DNA from: Paenibacillus sp. Soil750 | GTDB lineage: Bacteria > Bacillota > Bacilli > Paenibacillales > NBRC-103111 | DNA: 64,000 nt | Direction of reading: 5' to 3' | Assembly (NCBI RefSeq): GCF_001428045.1 | Contig: NZ_LMSD01000012.1 | Coordinates: 620,101-684,100 of the forward strand | In this document: piece by piece, positions 17,020-26,700 of the stretch | Position numbering within the stretch: the first letter of the stretch is position 1 | Layout: the number at the start of each line of letters is the position of its first letter | The notes under the pieces: model-generated | What the model saw: the letters and a program-made list of their open reading frames with translations, nothing else | Databases searched by the model: none | Told to the model about the DNA's origin: nothing | Made by a program: the position numbers and the translations under genes

Positions 17020-17679
17020 TTATTTCAATTTGGCAATAATTTCTTTGGCTACGCTAATTGTTGATTGAGGATTTTGACCTGTTATCAAATTTCCGTCAAC
17101 TTCGTAATGGTCGCTCCAATCCGGTGCGGTAACAAAGCTAGAACCAGATTGACGAAGTTTGGATTCCAAAAGGAAAGGCATATATTGATCTAAACCAGCA
17201 GCTTTTTCTTCCGAATCTGTAAAGGCTGTAATTCGTTTACCTTCTACTAAATATTTCCCATTCGATAACTTTGCATTAACCAAACCAGCTGGTCCGTGGC
17301 ATACCGCCCCTACAATTTTGCCGGACTCATAAAACTCTTTAAGTAAAGATTGTAGGTTTTCGTTATCAGGCAAATCAAACATCGTCCCATGGCCTCCTGG
17401 CAAGAAAATAGCATCGTAATCTGAAGCTTTTGCCCCATCCAGTTTCATTGTATCCGCAAGAAATTTCTCCGTATCCAGAATTTCTTGATGCAATTCTTCA
17501 CTCAAACTATTTTTATCAATCGGAGTTTTACCTCCTAAAGGACTAGCTACTGTGATGTTAAAACCATGTTTGGAAAACTCAATGTAGGACTCAGCAAATT
17601 CCGAAAGCCAAAGTCCTGTAGACTTTTCGCTATTAATTTGATTGGCTGAGGTGACAACGATTAATATATTTTTTTTCAT
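17020..17679 (-). CDS. DJ-1/PfpI-family protein (Hsp31-like glyoxalase III / deglycase type)
   Basis: 219 residues. 'GAVCHGPAGLVNA' carries the nucleophilic-elbow Cys followed by His, and 'LPGGHGTMFDLPDN' provides the conserved acidic and His surroundings typical of the Hsp31/YhbO-like class I amidotransferase fold. Members detoxify methylglyoxal or act as chaperones. It is a lone gene between the ene-reductase and a decayed region, with its own promoter and terminator. A stress role fits the redox neighbours. Confidence 0.88.
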   Translation of the reverse strand: MKKNILIVVTSANQINSEKSTGLWLSEFAESYIEFSKHGFNITVASPLGGKTPIDKNSLSEELHQEILDTEKFLADTMKLDGAKASDYDAIFLPGGHGTMFDLPDNENLQSLLKEFYESGKIVGAVCHGPAGLVNAKLSNGKYLVEGKRITAFTDSEEKAAGLDQYMPFLLESKLRQSGSSFVTAPDWSDHYEVDGNLITGQNPQSTISVAKEIIAKLK

Positions 17680-17801
17680 TTTGATTTCTCTCCTCTGATT
17701 GTGATTTGTTGTTACGGTCTTATTGTATCTTCAGTTCTTCTATAAATCCAATTAGATTATAGTTGACTATCAATAAAAATATTTATACATTACATAGTAA
17801 G

Positions 17802-17843
17802 AAAAACCTCTATCCACGTGTTTTAATCACACTTCGATAGAGG
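17802..17843 (-). terminator. Terminator retained downstream of the DUF4832-type pseudogene
   Basis: GCCTCTATC and GATAGAGG form the stem, followed on the minus strand by TTTTTC. The stop codon of the broken gene lies about 17 bases before it. Confidence 0.65.
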
Positions 17844-17859
17844 CTATTATTAGAACGAC

Positions 17860-18541
17860 TTATAAACAAAACCGGTTCGTGCGTTCATTGCCGATAGCTA
17901 GTTTGATCTCTGGCTCACACTTGTTTGCCGTATTGACGCTCGCTATCCCGAAATGATAGGTGCCAGGTGGGACATCACGAGGGCAAAAACGAGATTGATA
18001 CTTATATTCAAAACCTTTCAGCCCATCTGGTGATTCAGCCATATCGAGCATCTGATAAGAGAGATTACCAGTATCTTTATTCAATAATGCGAATGAAAGC
18101 TTATATTTGTATCCCCAGTTTTTTAAACTGTTTGGTAATTTCCCTACTCCTGTGTTCTTCCAAGAATGGTGAATTACATATCTCTTGCCTTCTGTCATCT
18201 TTTCTGGATAGGCAATTTGATTTAGTACGAATCGATATCCACCACGAATAGCGAAGTCATGAACAAGATCGGGTGCAACTTGCATCCACTGCGCTGCATC
18301 TTCGGGGATTCTGAGATCAAGTGTATTGGCATGTAACTCCTTGGCATCCTGAAGCTACCTTTTCCATACTGTTAACCAAGCAATACATTTTGGAAGCTGC
18401 TACTGTATAAATTAATGATCCAATTGAACACTTGTTTCTTCTGAGTATGAAGCCATAAGTAGTTCATATTGTGCATTTCGCCCCACCATCCCAACCCTTG
18501 GGCATCGATGAAATATTTTTCGACCAAAAACGGTACAAACT
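17860..18541 (-). pseudogene. Broken DUF4832-type secreted glycan-associated protein (C-terminal part only)
   Basis: Two reading frames together give a recognisable C-terminal region. Upstream, 18541-18372 encodes 'FVPFLVEKYFIDAQGLGWWG' and onward, then 'EMHNMNYLWLHTQK', before a stop. Downstream, from about 18345 to 17860, another frame reads 'LQDAKELHANTLDLRIPED', 'QWMQVAPDLVHDFAIRGGYR' and 'YVIHHSWKNTGVGKLP'. The second half resembles the beta-sandwich tail of DUF4832/DUF4874 proteins, which are usually large and often linked to glycoside hydrolases. The N-terminal majority is missing and the frames do not join. The terminator survives. The family name is by memory of motif style and is moderately sure; the broken state is clear. 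Confidence 0.6.
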
Positions 18542-18619
18542 GACTTTATATATTAGTTTACCTGTTATTCTATATTTCCCCTATTTGACTTTGTAAAGAT
18601 AAAGTACCCCCCCTCAATT

Positions 18620-19045
18620 TTGTATATTTTTCATTCCACTTCTAATCTTTATCGCCTTAGCCCGCTCGACAATAAATATCCATTGCTAACGGAGATAATT
18701 CCTAGCTCACTGCATGGCAGGATCACACATGTCGTAAAATATATTGATGCGAATTTCTCAGAAAAGATTAACTTAGAACAGGTTGCCCAGCTTGTATTTA
18801 TCAGTCCAGCCTATTTAAGCCGAAATTTCAGAGCCATTACTGGATTTACCTTCGTTGGTTACATTCAGCATGTTCGAATTAGGCATGCCAAGCATCTCCT
18901 CCTTGAAAGCAATAAAAAAATGAGCGAAATTGCTGCAGCCGTAGGCTTTGACAACTTTACTTATTTCAACAGAACATTCAAGAAGTTAGTTCTAACAAAT
19001 CCTTTGAAATACCGGATGGATAACAAAACTCATCAGAAGAATTAA
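18620..19045 (+). pseudogene. AraC-family DNA-binding domain remnant
   Basis: About 110 residues form a complete AraC-type double HTH: 'INLEQVAQLVFISPAYLSRN' and 'KMSEIAAAVGFDNFTYFNRT', ending 'NPLKYR'. No sensor domain precedes it. The only possible start is a TTG without a ribosome site, right after a C-tract, and the preceding DNA is decayed. It is most likely the 3' remnant of a larger regulator. A stand-alone DNA-binding protein cannot be excluded. Confidence 0.6.
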
Positions 19046-19160
19046 CAATTCCTTAGACAACTAGTTACAACCATTTCCTTACTCCCATGTGAAGCTTAGG
19101 GTTAAGCAATTGCTGATCTCAATGGGTGGTAATAGCATCTATAAGGAACTTTTGGAATCG

Positions 19161-19206
19161 AAAAAAAAGGTACAGCATCCTCAATTTTTGAGTAAGCTAT
19201 ACCTTT
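19161..19206 (-). terminator. Terminator after the GH10 gene
   Basis: AAAGGTATAGC and GCTGTACCTTT form an imperfect stem, followed on the minus strand by a run of eight T. About 90 bases separate it from the GH10 stop codon. Confidence 0.75.
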
Positions 19207-19295
19207 GATTGTATTTAGTGGACTTTTTCAGTGGTCTCCTTCATTGCAGCAGTTTTTTGTAGTTGGGATTGCTATTTTACGATAGGGTTAATGAA

Positions 19296-22200
19296 TTAAT
19301 TGATAGTAGTTGCGACATACGCAAGATCCCAGATATCAATTTTGTTATCGGCGTTCATATCAGCAACCTTAGCTTTTGCCCAATCTGCGCTGGTGGAGTT
19401 CTTGCCATAGTGATAAGCTACAATCGCGAGGTCACCTACGTTGGTGTCGCCATCTCCGTTTATGTCTGTAGACTTATTAGCTGTTGCTTTGAATGTATCA
19501 ATCGAGGTGTTGAGTACTGCGAGAGCACTGTCAACTTGGGCTTGAGTTGCGCTTGCATTGTCTCTTATAGCAATTGCTGTGTTAATTGCTCCAAGGAGTG
19601 CGTCTTTAGCTGCTTGCGGATATTGGCCAGGTCGAGTACCTACTATAGCCGCGTTGTACAGGGATTGTGCACTCGTAATTGTTGCATTCAAAGCAGTTTT
19701 ATCCAGTTGAATAGCACCAACGGATATAGTCTTGCTGCTCAGTGCCGCAGTTGTTACGGTTCCATCAGGACCGCCAGTCTTCGCTTGAGAGACTGCAATG
19801 GTTCCAGTTGTATTTTGAACACCGGACTTCACCTTAAAAGTTATATTCAAAACAGGTGTGCTAGTTCCAGCTACCCCTCCGATATTCACGGAAATGATTC
19901 TCACTTTTCCAGGGGTAGCAGTATCTTCGCTCAGAACCTGAATGTTACTGGTTGCACCCGCTGCACTGACATAATCGAATACGCTGGAATCATAGCTTAG
20001 CGTGATATCCTGTGCGTACACGCTTTGTGTCACGCTATCCAGGCTAACAGCTGCTGTGAAAGTACTTCCAGGTGTCACACTGTTGTTAGCTGCGATTGTT
20101 GCTGTAAGCGATTTGGTTTCTCCAGTACCGGGTGTATAGATTCCAAGATCGCCAAGGTCAATTGCATAGCTGCTCTGAAGTTTCTCGTATTCGCCTGCAA
20201 AGAAATCATCCAGGTATGAATGCCCAAGAACGAATCTGTCCGGATTCACGGCGCCATAGTAGCCGGCATTGGCATTACTCTGACTGTCAAACAGCACATA
20301 GCTTCCCTGCCATCCTGATCCGGCTACGCCCCAGCTGATGATGTGATCGATGTAAGGGGCGAACCTATTGAACAGTTTGTACATCAGCGCGTACTCATAA
20401 CCAAGGGCGTCAGACTGTCTCACATTGAGCACTGCGGGAGCGACCGCGCCGCCGCCTGGCGTGTTAGTCGGCATCTTAAGGTCAAGTTCTGAGTAGGCAA
20501 TACCGGAAAGAAGGCCTTCGTCAATGAGAGAAGCATAGAGGGCCATGGCATATTGGTTATCGCTTGCAAGGGTCTTTCCAATCGAATCGTGTCCCTGGAT
20601 ACCGATGTCTTCGATAAGTGGTCTTCCGTCATATAGCGGATCGGAGAGCCATGCGGTGTTCAGTGCGCGAACCATGTTGTATACAGTCCTCGCTTTGGTG
20701 CGATTAGAAATGTCGTAATCGTTATAGGTCAGTTTCGGAGGATCGTTAACGATATACGCGTCAATGCTGCCAACGTTGTCGTGTCCGTCGAGCTTCATGT
20801 ACTCGGGAAGGTTAGCGTAGTTGGCTTTGTATGCCGCCGCCATCTTGGCGTTTGGGGCCGCGATGTGCGCGTTTTTGAAGAGCAAGTAAATGTAATGCTC
20901 GGAGATGTCGCCGCCAATTAGATCATCCGACATTGCAGAAAGCCAGTTGGTGTTTTTGAGTGTCTGTCTCCAGCTGTTCGGATCCGCGGGGATGGTTTCG
21001 CTGTGTCTGCTTTCGTGGACCTCTTCGTTGAGTACGTCCCATGAATTGAAGGGGATTACTCCGCGGGATATACTTGAGCCATACTTCGTGTCTGTGGTCA
21101 GGAAGTGCCGCATCACATACATAGTGTGGTTAAACTGCACTCTTCTTGCCATTTCTTTGTCTACCTTAACCGTGGTTGTAACGCCGTTGCCCAATCCGTA
21201 GTAATCGGTTGTTCCATTATATCCCAATGAAAGGGTCGCGGGAATCATCTGTCTCATCCATGCAGGGGCCTGGTTGTACCATGCCAAAACGTGGGCGTGA
21301 GACTTATACTGTCCAGGAGTTCCGGAATCCCTGATCGCTTGATAAGAGCTGGTCGGTAAACTGTATTCACCTATACCAGGGGTGGTGGTTGCGCCGCTCA
21401 GCGCCTCACCAGTAACGCTTTTCAGCCAGCTTGGACCGCGGGGATGCGTTCCATCGGCCTTGAGATTGTTGCCGTCGACAAAGATTTCATAGTGATTGGC
21501 TCTTGTTCCGGTTACTGCTCCGGTTCCAATCGTACCGACCATAAACGTGCCATTTTGCTTGTTGTAAACATTCTTTAAAGGCGTTACGACACTCTGGTTT
21601 TCCTTGTTGACAACGTTCGGAAGCGCAACGCCGTTGGGGTCCGGTGCGGTTATTTTGATGTTGGCGACAAGAAGCATACCAGTTTCTGCGGGACGCCCAT
21701 TCTCGCCATGGAGCTCAAGAATGAAGTTCGAGGAAGTGCCTGTTGTGGCGGTAATGCTGTGATGCTTTAACAACCAAGTTTCACCGTTGTAGCTGCCAAT
21801 CCAGTCTGGGTTAAGGTTGTTGTACTCGTATTCCCTGAGGTAGGAATCGATGTCAGAGCCGGCATTCCTGATTCTCCACCTCATGAATTTTCCCTGCGCG
21901 CTCTTGGGATAGAACACATCAAACTCAATAGTTGAGCCTGCGGGGACATCTACACTCGGCGACAACGGAGATTGAAGAGTCATTCCTCCGAAGGTGGTCT
22001 TTCCGTTATGGACGTAATTGATCTGGAGCACATCAGCCTTGCCTTGGGAATCTGCAAAAGGATACGGAATCATTTTGTATGTACCACCAGCAAAGTCGGC
22101 GGGGACACGGTTGTCAAGGGGAGTTCTTGAGGTCCAAGCATTTGTTGGCGCGGTAATTATTACTGGTATTTTACCGGAACCCGGATCAAGACGGAAATAG

Positions 22201-22574
22201 GGATTTGAACCGTCCGCTTTGATTTTTCCAGTGAAACTCACTATTGCGTTTTCGAGGCTGGCTATGGCTTCGCCGGCGGGAGTGAGCGCATCGCGCGCGA
22301 ACGCAAGCGCGTTATTAAGATCTTTGAGTTCGTCGGTGTACACCCATGGGAAAGCTTGGTTCACATCGGATCCAACGTCAGTGTTGCTAATCTGGAGCGG
22401 GAATTCCTCGTTGCCGATTTTTAAAGCTTCGGCTTGTGCAACGAGGTCGTTCAGTTCATGTGTCAGTTCGCCTCCGGCCGCAGCGGCCGGGACGGGGGCA
22501 AATGCGAATAAAGATAACAGCATGATGACTACGAGCATGCGGGAGACGTTGATTAATGGTTTTTCACGGTTCAT
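19296..22574 (-). CDS. Secreted GH10 xylanase-like enzyme with C-terminal cohesin, FIVAR and dockerin modules
   Basis: 1092 residues from ATG 22574, which has AAGGAG 10 bases upstream; a longer reading would only add a non-signal extension. Modules: signal peptide (1-33, hydrophobic core then 'PVPAAAAG'); an N-terminal region with a jelly-roll-like carbohydrate-binding stretch (to about 320); a divergent GH10 barrel with 'HAHVLAWYNQ', acid/base Glu in 'WDVLNEE' and nucleophile Glu in 'AYSELDLKMP'; a cohesin-like beta-sandwich (about 820-956, 'VYAQDITLSYDSSVFDYV'); a FIVAR helical module (about 957-1034); and a type I-style dockerin (1035-1092) with 'DINGDGDTNVGDL' and 'DMNADNKIDIWDL' calcium loops. 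Having both cohesin and dockerin, it could bind partners at either face. It follows an ABC operon and has a cre-like site upstream. Confidence 0.9.
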   Translation of the reverse strand: MNREKPLINVSRMLVVIMLLSLFAFAPVPAAAAGGELTHELNDLVAQAEALKIGNEEFPLQISNTDVGSDVNQAFPWVYTDELKDLNNALAFARDALTPAGEAIASLENAIVSFTGKIKADGSNPYFRLDPGSGKIPVIITAPTNAWTSRTPLDNRVPADFAGGTYKMIPYPFADSQGKADVLQINYVHNGKTTFGGMTLQSPLSPSVDVPAGSTIEFDVFYPKSAQGKFMRWRIRNAGSDIDSYLREYEYNNLNPDWIGSYNGETWLLKHHSITATTGTSSNFILELHGENGRPAETGMLLVANIKITAPDPNGVALPNVVNKENQSVVTPLKNVYNKQNGTFMVGTIGTGAVTGTRANHYEIFVDGNNLKADGTHPRGPSWLKSVTGEALSGATTTPGIGEYSLPTSSYQAIRDSGTPGQYKSHAHVLAWYNQAPAWMRQMIPATLSLGYNGTTDYYGLGNGVTTTVKVDKEMARRVQFNHTMYVMRHFLTTDTKYGSSISRGVIPFNSWDVLNEEVHESRHSETIPADPNSWRQTLKNTNWLSAMSDDLIGGDISEHYIYLLFKNAHIAAPNAKMAAAYKANYANLPEYMKLDGHDNVGSIDAYIVNDPPKLTYNDYDISNRTKARTVYNMVRALNTAWLSDPLYDGRPLIEDIGIQGHDSIGKTLASDNQYAMALYASLIDEGLLSGIAYSELDLKMPTNTPGGGAVAPAVLNVRQSDALGYEYALMYKLFNRFAPYIDHIISWGVAGSGWQGSYVLFDSQSNANAGYYGAVNPDRFVLGHSYLDDFFAGEYEKLQSSYAIDLGDLGIYTPGTGETKSLTATIAANNSVTPGSTFTAAVSLDSVTQSVYAQDITLSYDSSVFDYVSAAGATSNIQVLSEDTATPGKVRIISVNIGGVAGTSTPVLNITFKVKSGVQNTTGTIAVSQAKTGGPDGTVTTAALSSKTISVGAIQLDKTALNATITSAQSLYNAAIVGTRPGQYPQAAKDALLGAINTAIAIRDNASATQAQVDSALAVLNTSIDTFKATANKSTDINGDGDTNVGDLAIVAYHYGKNSTSADWAKAKVADMNADNKIDIWDLAYVATTIN

Positions 22575-22821
22575 CTTCGTTTTACTCCTTTTCTTAAGGC
22601 AACCTCTACAATCTCGGTTTAGAGTCGCCAAATTTTTAGATTTCGGAATTTTTTACAACTTTACTGATAAAAATGTTGTTTTTGTTAAAGATTTTGGTTT
22701 TTTTTAATGAATTGACCATCAAATATGCCTCCGTTTCTTACTGAGCACTTGTCCCTTGGGTTACGTCGTACGGGCTTGACGATCAATATAAACACCTCCC
22801 TCTAATGTTGGCTGGCAGATC

Positions 22822-22838
22822 ACGAAAACGTTTTCACC
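22822..22838 (-). promoter_or_regulatory. cre-like catabolite-responsive element before the GH10 gene
   Basis: The minus strand reads TGAAAACGTTTTCG, one base off the cre consensus, about 250 bases before the GH10 start. CcpA-type repression is inferred. Confidence 0.6.
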
Positions 22839-22917
22839 AAGGCGAATACAAGGTCTCGACCTTCTACAGCTTTAACAATTGAATGCAGCTCAGCTGTTTG
22901 TCACCGACGGTGTAGAA

Positions 22918-24522
22918 TTATTTCTTGTAGGATTGTTGATACGCCTGTCTTCTTTCTTTCATAACGGCTTCGCCTCCAGCATCCTTCCATTCCTTAAGTT
23001 GCTGATCATAGATACTGTCGACTTCGGTAGACTTGGCCGTAATAATTTTTGCAAGCATCTGCTTGACCTTGTCATTCAGAATCTGCGAGTACTTAATTTC
23101 TGCCTGAATCGGAATGTCCACGCGCGGGCCTGTATACCCGTCACGAGCACCCGTCTTAATACTGCTGATGGTGAAGTCTTTAAATTGCGGGTCGGTCGCA
23201 TTGGCTGCCATGTTCTTTTCTGGTGTGTCCGTGCTCACGTATTTACCATTCATAATCATGGCGTAATCTTGATTATTAAAGAGAATCTGATTAGCTTCAG
23301 GCGTTGTCAAAGCAAATGGAATGCCGTCGTCACCTGTTTTGTAAGAAACGCCTTCTTGTCCGAATTGCAGCGCGATAAGATTCTTCGGTTCCGCCATCCA
23401 GTTCAAATATTTGATAACTGAATCAACGTTTTTACTCGCTGCTGGAACCATCAGATAAACACCGCTAGGAGAATACATTGGTTTAGGATACTTGCCGTTC
23501 GATGCTTTGAACGGATCAATCGTCGCGAGAACAGCTTCGGGATTGTTTTTCTTCAGGTTTGCATAGTATCCACTGTAAATAGGATCGTTTGTGTTCGGTG
23601 TGGCAGAACCTGCAAGACCGCCTACGACTTGCTTGTTAAATGTCTGGCTGAAGTCTGCCGCAAGCGGGAAGTCTTTATCGAGCAAGCCTTCGTTGTATAG
23701 TTTGTTTAGGAACTTGAAAGCTTCCTTGTTACCAGGCAATGTCCACCCATCTGGATCAGCGAACAAGTCCTCTTCGGTAATTTTATTCCAATCCCAGAAT
23801 GAGTTGGTCAACGGTTTAATATGGAACATATCTATCAACGTAAAAGGAATCACTTTTCCGCCAGTATTACCCGGATCCTTCTCCTTAAACGCTTTCAATG
23901 TTTGATACCATTCATCCGTCGTCGTTGGCAAAGGCAGATTTAATTTATCCAACCAATCTTTACGGATAATACTTGTCGTTTGCGATTGGATAACCCGTAA
24001 CGCTGGAATGGTAAATTGCTTGCCGTTAAAAACGCCGTCCTTCAGTGTTGGAGCAAGTACTTTCTTCAACTGTGGTCCGTATTTCTCAATCGCTGGCCCA
24101 AGATCCGCAATACCACCGCTTTGCACGTAACTTTGAACAGTTGGCTTGTCGTACGTAAAGACGAGATCGGGCGCAGTTCCGGAAGCCATTAATACATTCA
24201 ATTTCTTGACCTCCTCGGAGCGAGGGACAGTGATGAATTTAACCGTGATATTGTTCGGATCTCCGAAGTTCTTCTGAACATACTGCGTCATGAAATTGTC
24301 AGTGATTGGCGGTGCGCCTGCTGGCGTATTACTTCGATCAAACAGCTCAACCGTCAAATTAATCGGTGGACCTTTCGGGGTCTCGCCCGCAACTGTCGAA
24401 CTTCCCGGAGTAGCTGAGTTACTTGGGCTGTTTTGTGAGTTGCTGCAGCCTGCTAGCGCGATAGCAGACGTCGCTAAAACTGCCATTGCTACTGTAATGG
24501 TTTTGCGAAATTTTACTCGCAT
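22918..24522 (-). CDS. ABC transporter solute-binding lipoprotein, LplA-like (xylan-cluster system)
   Basis: 534 residues. The lipobox 'ALAGC' follows a basic and hydrophobic signal, then a Ser/Asn-rich linker and a long CUT1-type binding fold ('DLVFTYDKPTVQSYVQSGGI'). The size (over 500 residues) matches the LplA/YtcQ group that binds large oligosaccharides such as aldouronates. ATG 24522 follows AAAGGGAGG. It is third in an operon with two LplB/YtcP-type permeases, and the GH10 gene comes next. Import of xylanase products is the likely job. Confidence 0.88.
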   Translation of the reverse strand: MRVKFRKTITVAMAVLATSAIALAGCSNSQNSPSNSATPGSSTVAGETPKGPPINLTVELFDRSNTPAGAPPITDNFMTQYVQKNFGDPNNITVKFITVPRSEEVKKLNVLMASGTAPDLVFTYDKPTVQSYVQSGGIADLGPAIEKYGPQLKKVLAPTLKDGVFNGKQFTIPALRVIQSQTTSIIRKDWLDKLNLPLPTTTDEWYQTLKAFKEKDPGNTGGKVIPFTLIDMFHIKPLTNSFWDWNKITEEDLFADPDGWTLPGNKEAFKFLNKLYNEGLLDKDFPLAADFSQTFNKQVVGGLAGSATPNTNDPIYSGYYANLKKNNPEAVLATIDPFKASNGKYPKPMYSPSGVYLMVPAASKNVDSVIKYLNWMAEPKNLIALQFGQEGVSYKTGDDGIPFALTTPEANQILFNNQDYAMIMNGKYVSTDTPEKNMAANATDPQFKDFTISSIKTGARDGYTGPRVDIPIQAEIKYSQILNDKVKQMLAKIITAKSTEVDSIYDQQLKEWKDAGGEAVMKERRQAYQQSYKK

Positions 24523-24590
24523 GCGTAATCCTCCCTTTAATCTTTTAAGTGTATAGTGAATTCAACCGCTTGAAACGGTCGAGACAGCTA

Positions 24591-25463
24591 TCAGCCTTTA
24601 ACTGCACCCACAAGCATACCAGAGATAAAATAACGTTGGAGCCATGGGTATACGAGTAAAATTGGCACAGTTGCGAACATGATGCTTGCCGCCTGCAAGC
24701 TCTCTGGCACTGGAGAAGAACCTCCAAATCCTTCCTGGGCTATGGCATCGTTCACCTGGCTGTTAATCACGATCTCATATAGCTTTTGTTGAATCGGATA
24801 TAGGTGTGCGTCGTTAATATAGAACAGCGCATCCTGAAACATGTTCCATCGATCGACCGCAGAATACAAAGCCAATGTCGCTAAAATCGGTAGTGACAAC
24901 GGTAGCACGATTCGCATCAAATAGCGGAAATGACCACATCCGTCCATCCAGGCAGAATCTTCTAGTTCAGCTGGGATCTGGGTGAACGATGTTTTCAGGA
25001 TAATTAACAAGAATGCATTAATGAGCAGAGGTAAGACCAGCGACCATACGCTATTCAACATATGAAGCTCTTTTATCAACAAGTAGTTTGGGATAATCCC
25101 TGGATTAAAGAACATCGTTATGATGATTAGAGCGAACAGGATGTTCTTCCCCTTAAAATTCCGCCGGCTAAGTGGATATGCAGCTAGGATCGTGGCAATC
25201 AAGCTCACAATTGTGTAAATGACAACAAGCCAGATCGTAAACAATAGCGAGCGGATCATGCTTAGGTCACCAAATACGTTCTTATACGGTTCGAAATTTA
25301 AATCTATCGGCCATAATGTCACTTCGCCAGACATGATTGCCCGATTACCACTGAGCGATAACGAGAAAATATGGATCATGGGCACCGCGCAGAACAAACA
25401 AAAGATGCCCAGTAGAAGCATAATAACCGTATTGCCTATTTTCTCAGCCGGATTTTGAATCAT
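24591..25463 (-). CDS. ABC transporter permease, YtcP-like (MalG type)
   Basis: 290 residues with six predicted membrane spans and the EAA loop 'ELEDSAWMDGCGHFRYLMRI', which contacts the ATPase. The C-terminus 'GMLVGAVKG' is typical of this group. It lies 14 bases after the partner permease gene. No ATPase is encoded nearby, so a shared MsmX-type ATPase is expected, as in Bacillus. Confidence 0.9.
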   Translation of the reverse strand: MIQNPAEKIGNTVIMLLLGIFCLFCAVPMIHIFSLSLSGNRAIMSGEVTLWPIDLNFEPYKNVFGDLSMIRSLLFTIWLVVIYTIVSLIATILAAYPLSRRNFKGKNILFALIIITMFFNPGIIPNYLLIKELHMLNSVWSLVLPLLINAFLLIILKTSFTQIPAELEDSAWMDGCGHFRYLMRIVLPLSLPILATLALYSAVDRWNMFQDALFYINDAHLYPIQQKLYEIVINSQVNDAIAQEGFGGSSPVPESLQAASIMFATVPILLVYPWLQRYFISGMLVGAVKG

Positions 25464-25477
25464 AGATGTACCCCCAA

Positions 25478-26440
25478 TTAAAAAATGCCTTGATTATTGA
25501 TTTTTCTCGAAATGAACTCTGCCGACAGAAGAAGAATTAATCCGACTACGGACTGGAACAAACCGACAGCAGTTGCAAGTGCAAATCTTGCGGATTGAAT
25601 CCCTACAGAATATACATAGGTGCTGATTACTTGAGCGTAATCCATCACATATGAGTTCTTCAGAACATAAGGTTGCTCGAAGCTGATATTGGCCATATTA
25701 CCAATCTGAAGTATGAACAGGACGACAATGGTAGGCTTTATGCCTGGTAAAGTAATATGCCAGATTTTACGCATTCGGGTTGCACCATCCACTTCTGCCG
25801 CTTCATACAATTCCTTATTAATTCCCGTAAGTGCTGCTAAATACAGAATCATTCCCCATCCGGCATTGCGCCAAACCCCTGCCCCAACATAAGTTGCAAT
25901 CCATAGCGCCGGTTTTTCCAAAAATGGAATGGGGGAAGCCCCAATTGCCATCAACATATGATTAATCGAACCATTATTGGTTGATAGCAACTCTATGGCC
26001 ATCCCCCCTACAATGACCCACGAAATAAAATGGGGCAAATACATCAACGTCTGGCTAATCTTCTTGTACCACTGCACCCGAAGTTCATTTAGAAGAAGTG
26101 CTAAAATAATGGGAACCGGAAAGGTAAGCAATCCGAGCACGTTCAACAACAACGTGTTTCGAAGTGCCTTATAAAATTCGGGCATGGCGAAGATTTCCTT
26201 AAAGACTGCGAACCCTACCCATGGACTGGCCCAAATCCCTTTAAATATGTTGTAATCTTTGAAAGCAACCATAACGCCAGCCATCGGAATATACCTAAAA
26301 ATGATGAAAAATGCCATTGGTACGACTATCATCACATATAGTGACCACTGTCTTTTCAAATAGGCAACGCCACCTCCTTTGACTGTAGGAATGGAGGTTG
26401 TTGTGCTAGCTTCAGTTTTCATTACATCGTTCCTCTCCAT
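25478..26440 (-). CDS. ABC transporter permease, LplB-like (MalF type)
   Basis: 320 residues (303-314 if a later ATG such as 26422 is used; both have acceptable ribosome sites). The N-terminal cytoplasmic tail leads into 'WSLYVMIVVPMAFFIIFRY', then more spans and the EAA loop 'ELYEAAEVDGATRMRKIWHI'. It is the first gene of the ABC operon. A cre-like site lies about 80 bases upstream. It pairs with the permease and binding protein that follow. Confidence 0.88.
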   Translation of the reverse strand: MERNDVMKTEASTTTSIPTVKGGGVAYLKRQWSLYVMIVVPMAFFIIFRYIPMAGVMVAFKDYNIFKGIWASPWVGFAVFKEIFAMPEFYKALRNTLLLNVLGLLTFPVPIILALLLNELRVQWYKKISQTLMYLPHFISWVIVGGMAIELLSTNNGSINHMLMAIGASPIPFLEKPALWIATYVGAGVWRNAGWGMILYLAALTGINKELYEAAEVDGATRMRKIWHITLPGIKPTIVVLFILQIGNMANISFEQPYVLKNSYVMDYAQVISTYVYSVGIQSARFALATAVGLFQSVVGLILLLSAEFISRKINNQGIF

Positions 26441-26520
26441 ATGGTCTTCTCACCTATGTGTATTTTTTACATAATCTCGTTGGCTTCTATGATTCTTTCT
26501 TTTTATACTTAAATTGTAAA

Positions 26521-26536
26521 TTTAAGCGCTTTCAAA
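26521..26536 (-). promoter_or_regulatory. cre-like site before the LplB-type ABC operon
   Basis: The minus strand reads TTGAAAGCGCTTAAA, which matches the cre core except for the last CA. It lies 81 bases before the permease start, near the expected promoter. Confidence 0.55.
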
Positions 26537-26602
26537 ATCCATGGAAAAACTTTATACCGTTTGTATAAATTATGGATGACTTTTTGTTTCGCTCATAACA
26601 AA

Positions 26603-26644
26603 AACGAAAAGAACCTCCGAATAAGCGAGAATCAAAGGTTCTTG
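26603..26644 (-). terminator. Terminator after the AraC regulator gene
   Basis: AAGAACCT and AGGTTCTT flank a 19-base loop, with TTTTCGTTTTT following on the minus strand. Confidence 0.7.
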
Positions 26645-26700
26645 TCAGGTTAGGACAACACTATATGTTGTTTAGCGTGCATTCGTTTCAGAAATATAGA

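Noticed and set aside
22575..22631. Longer N-terminus for the GH10 enzyme
   Set aside because: It would place a basic Cys-containing segment before the signal peptide and bypass the AAGGAG site.
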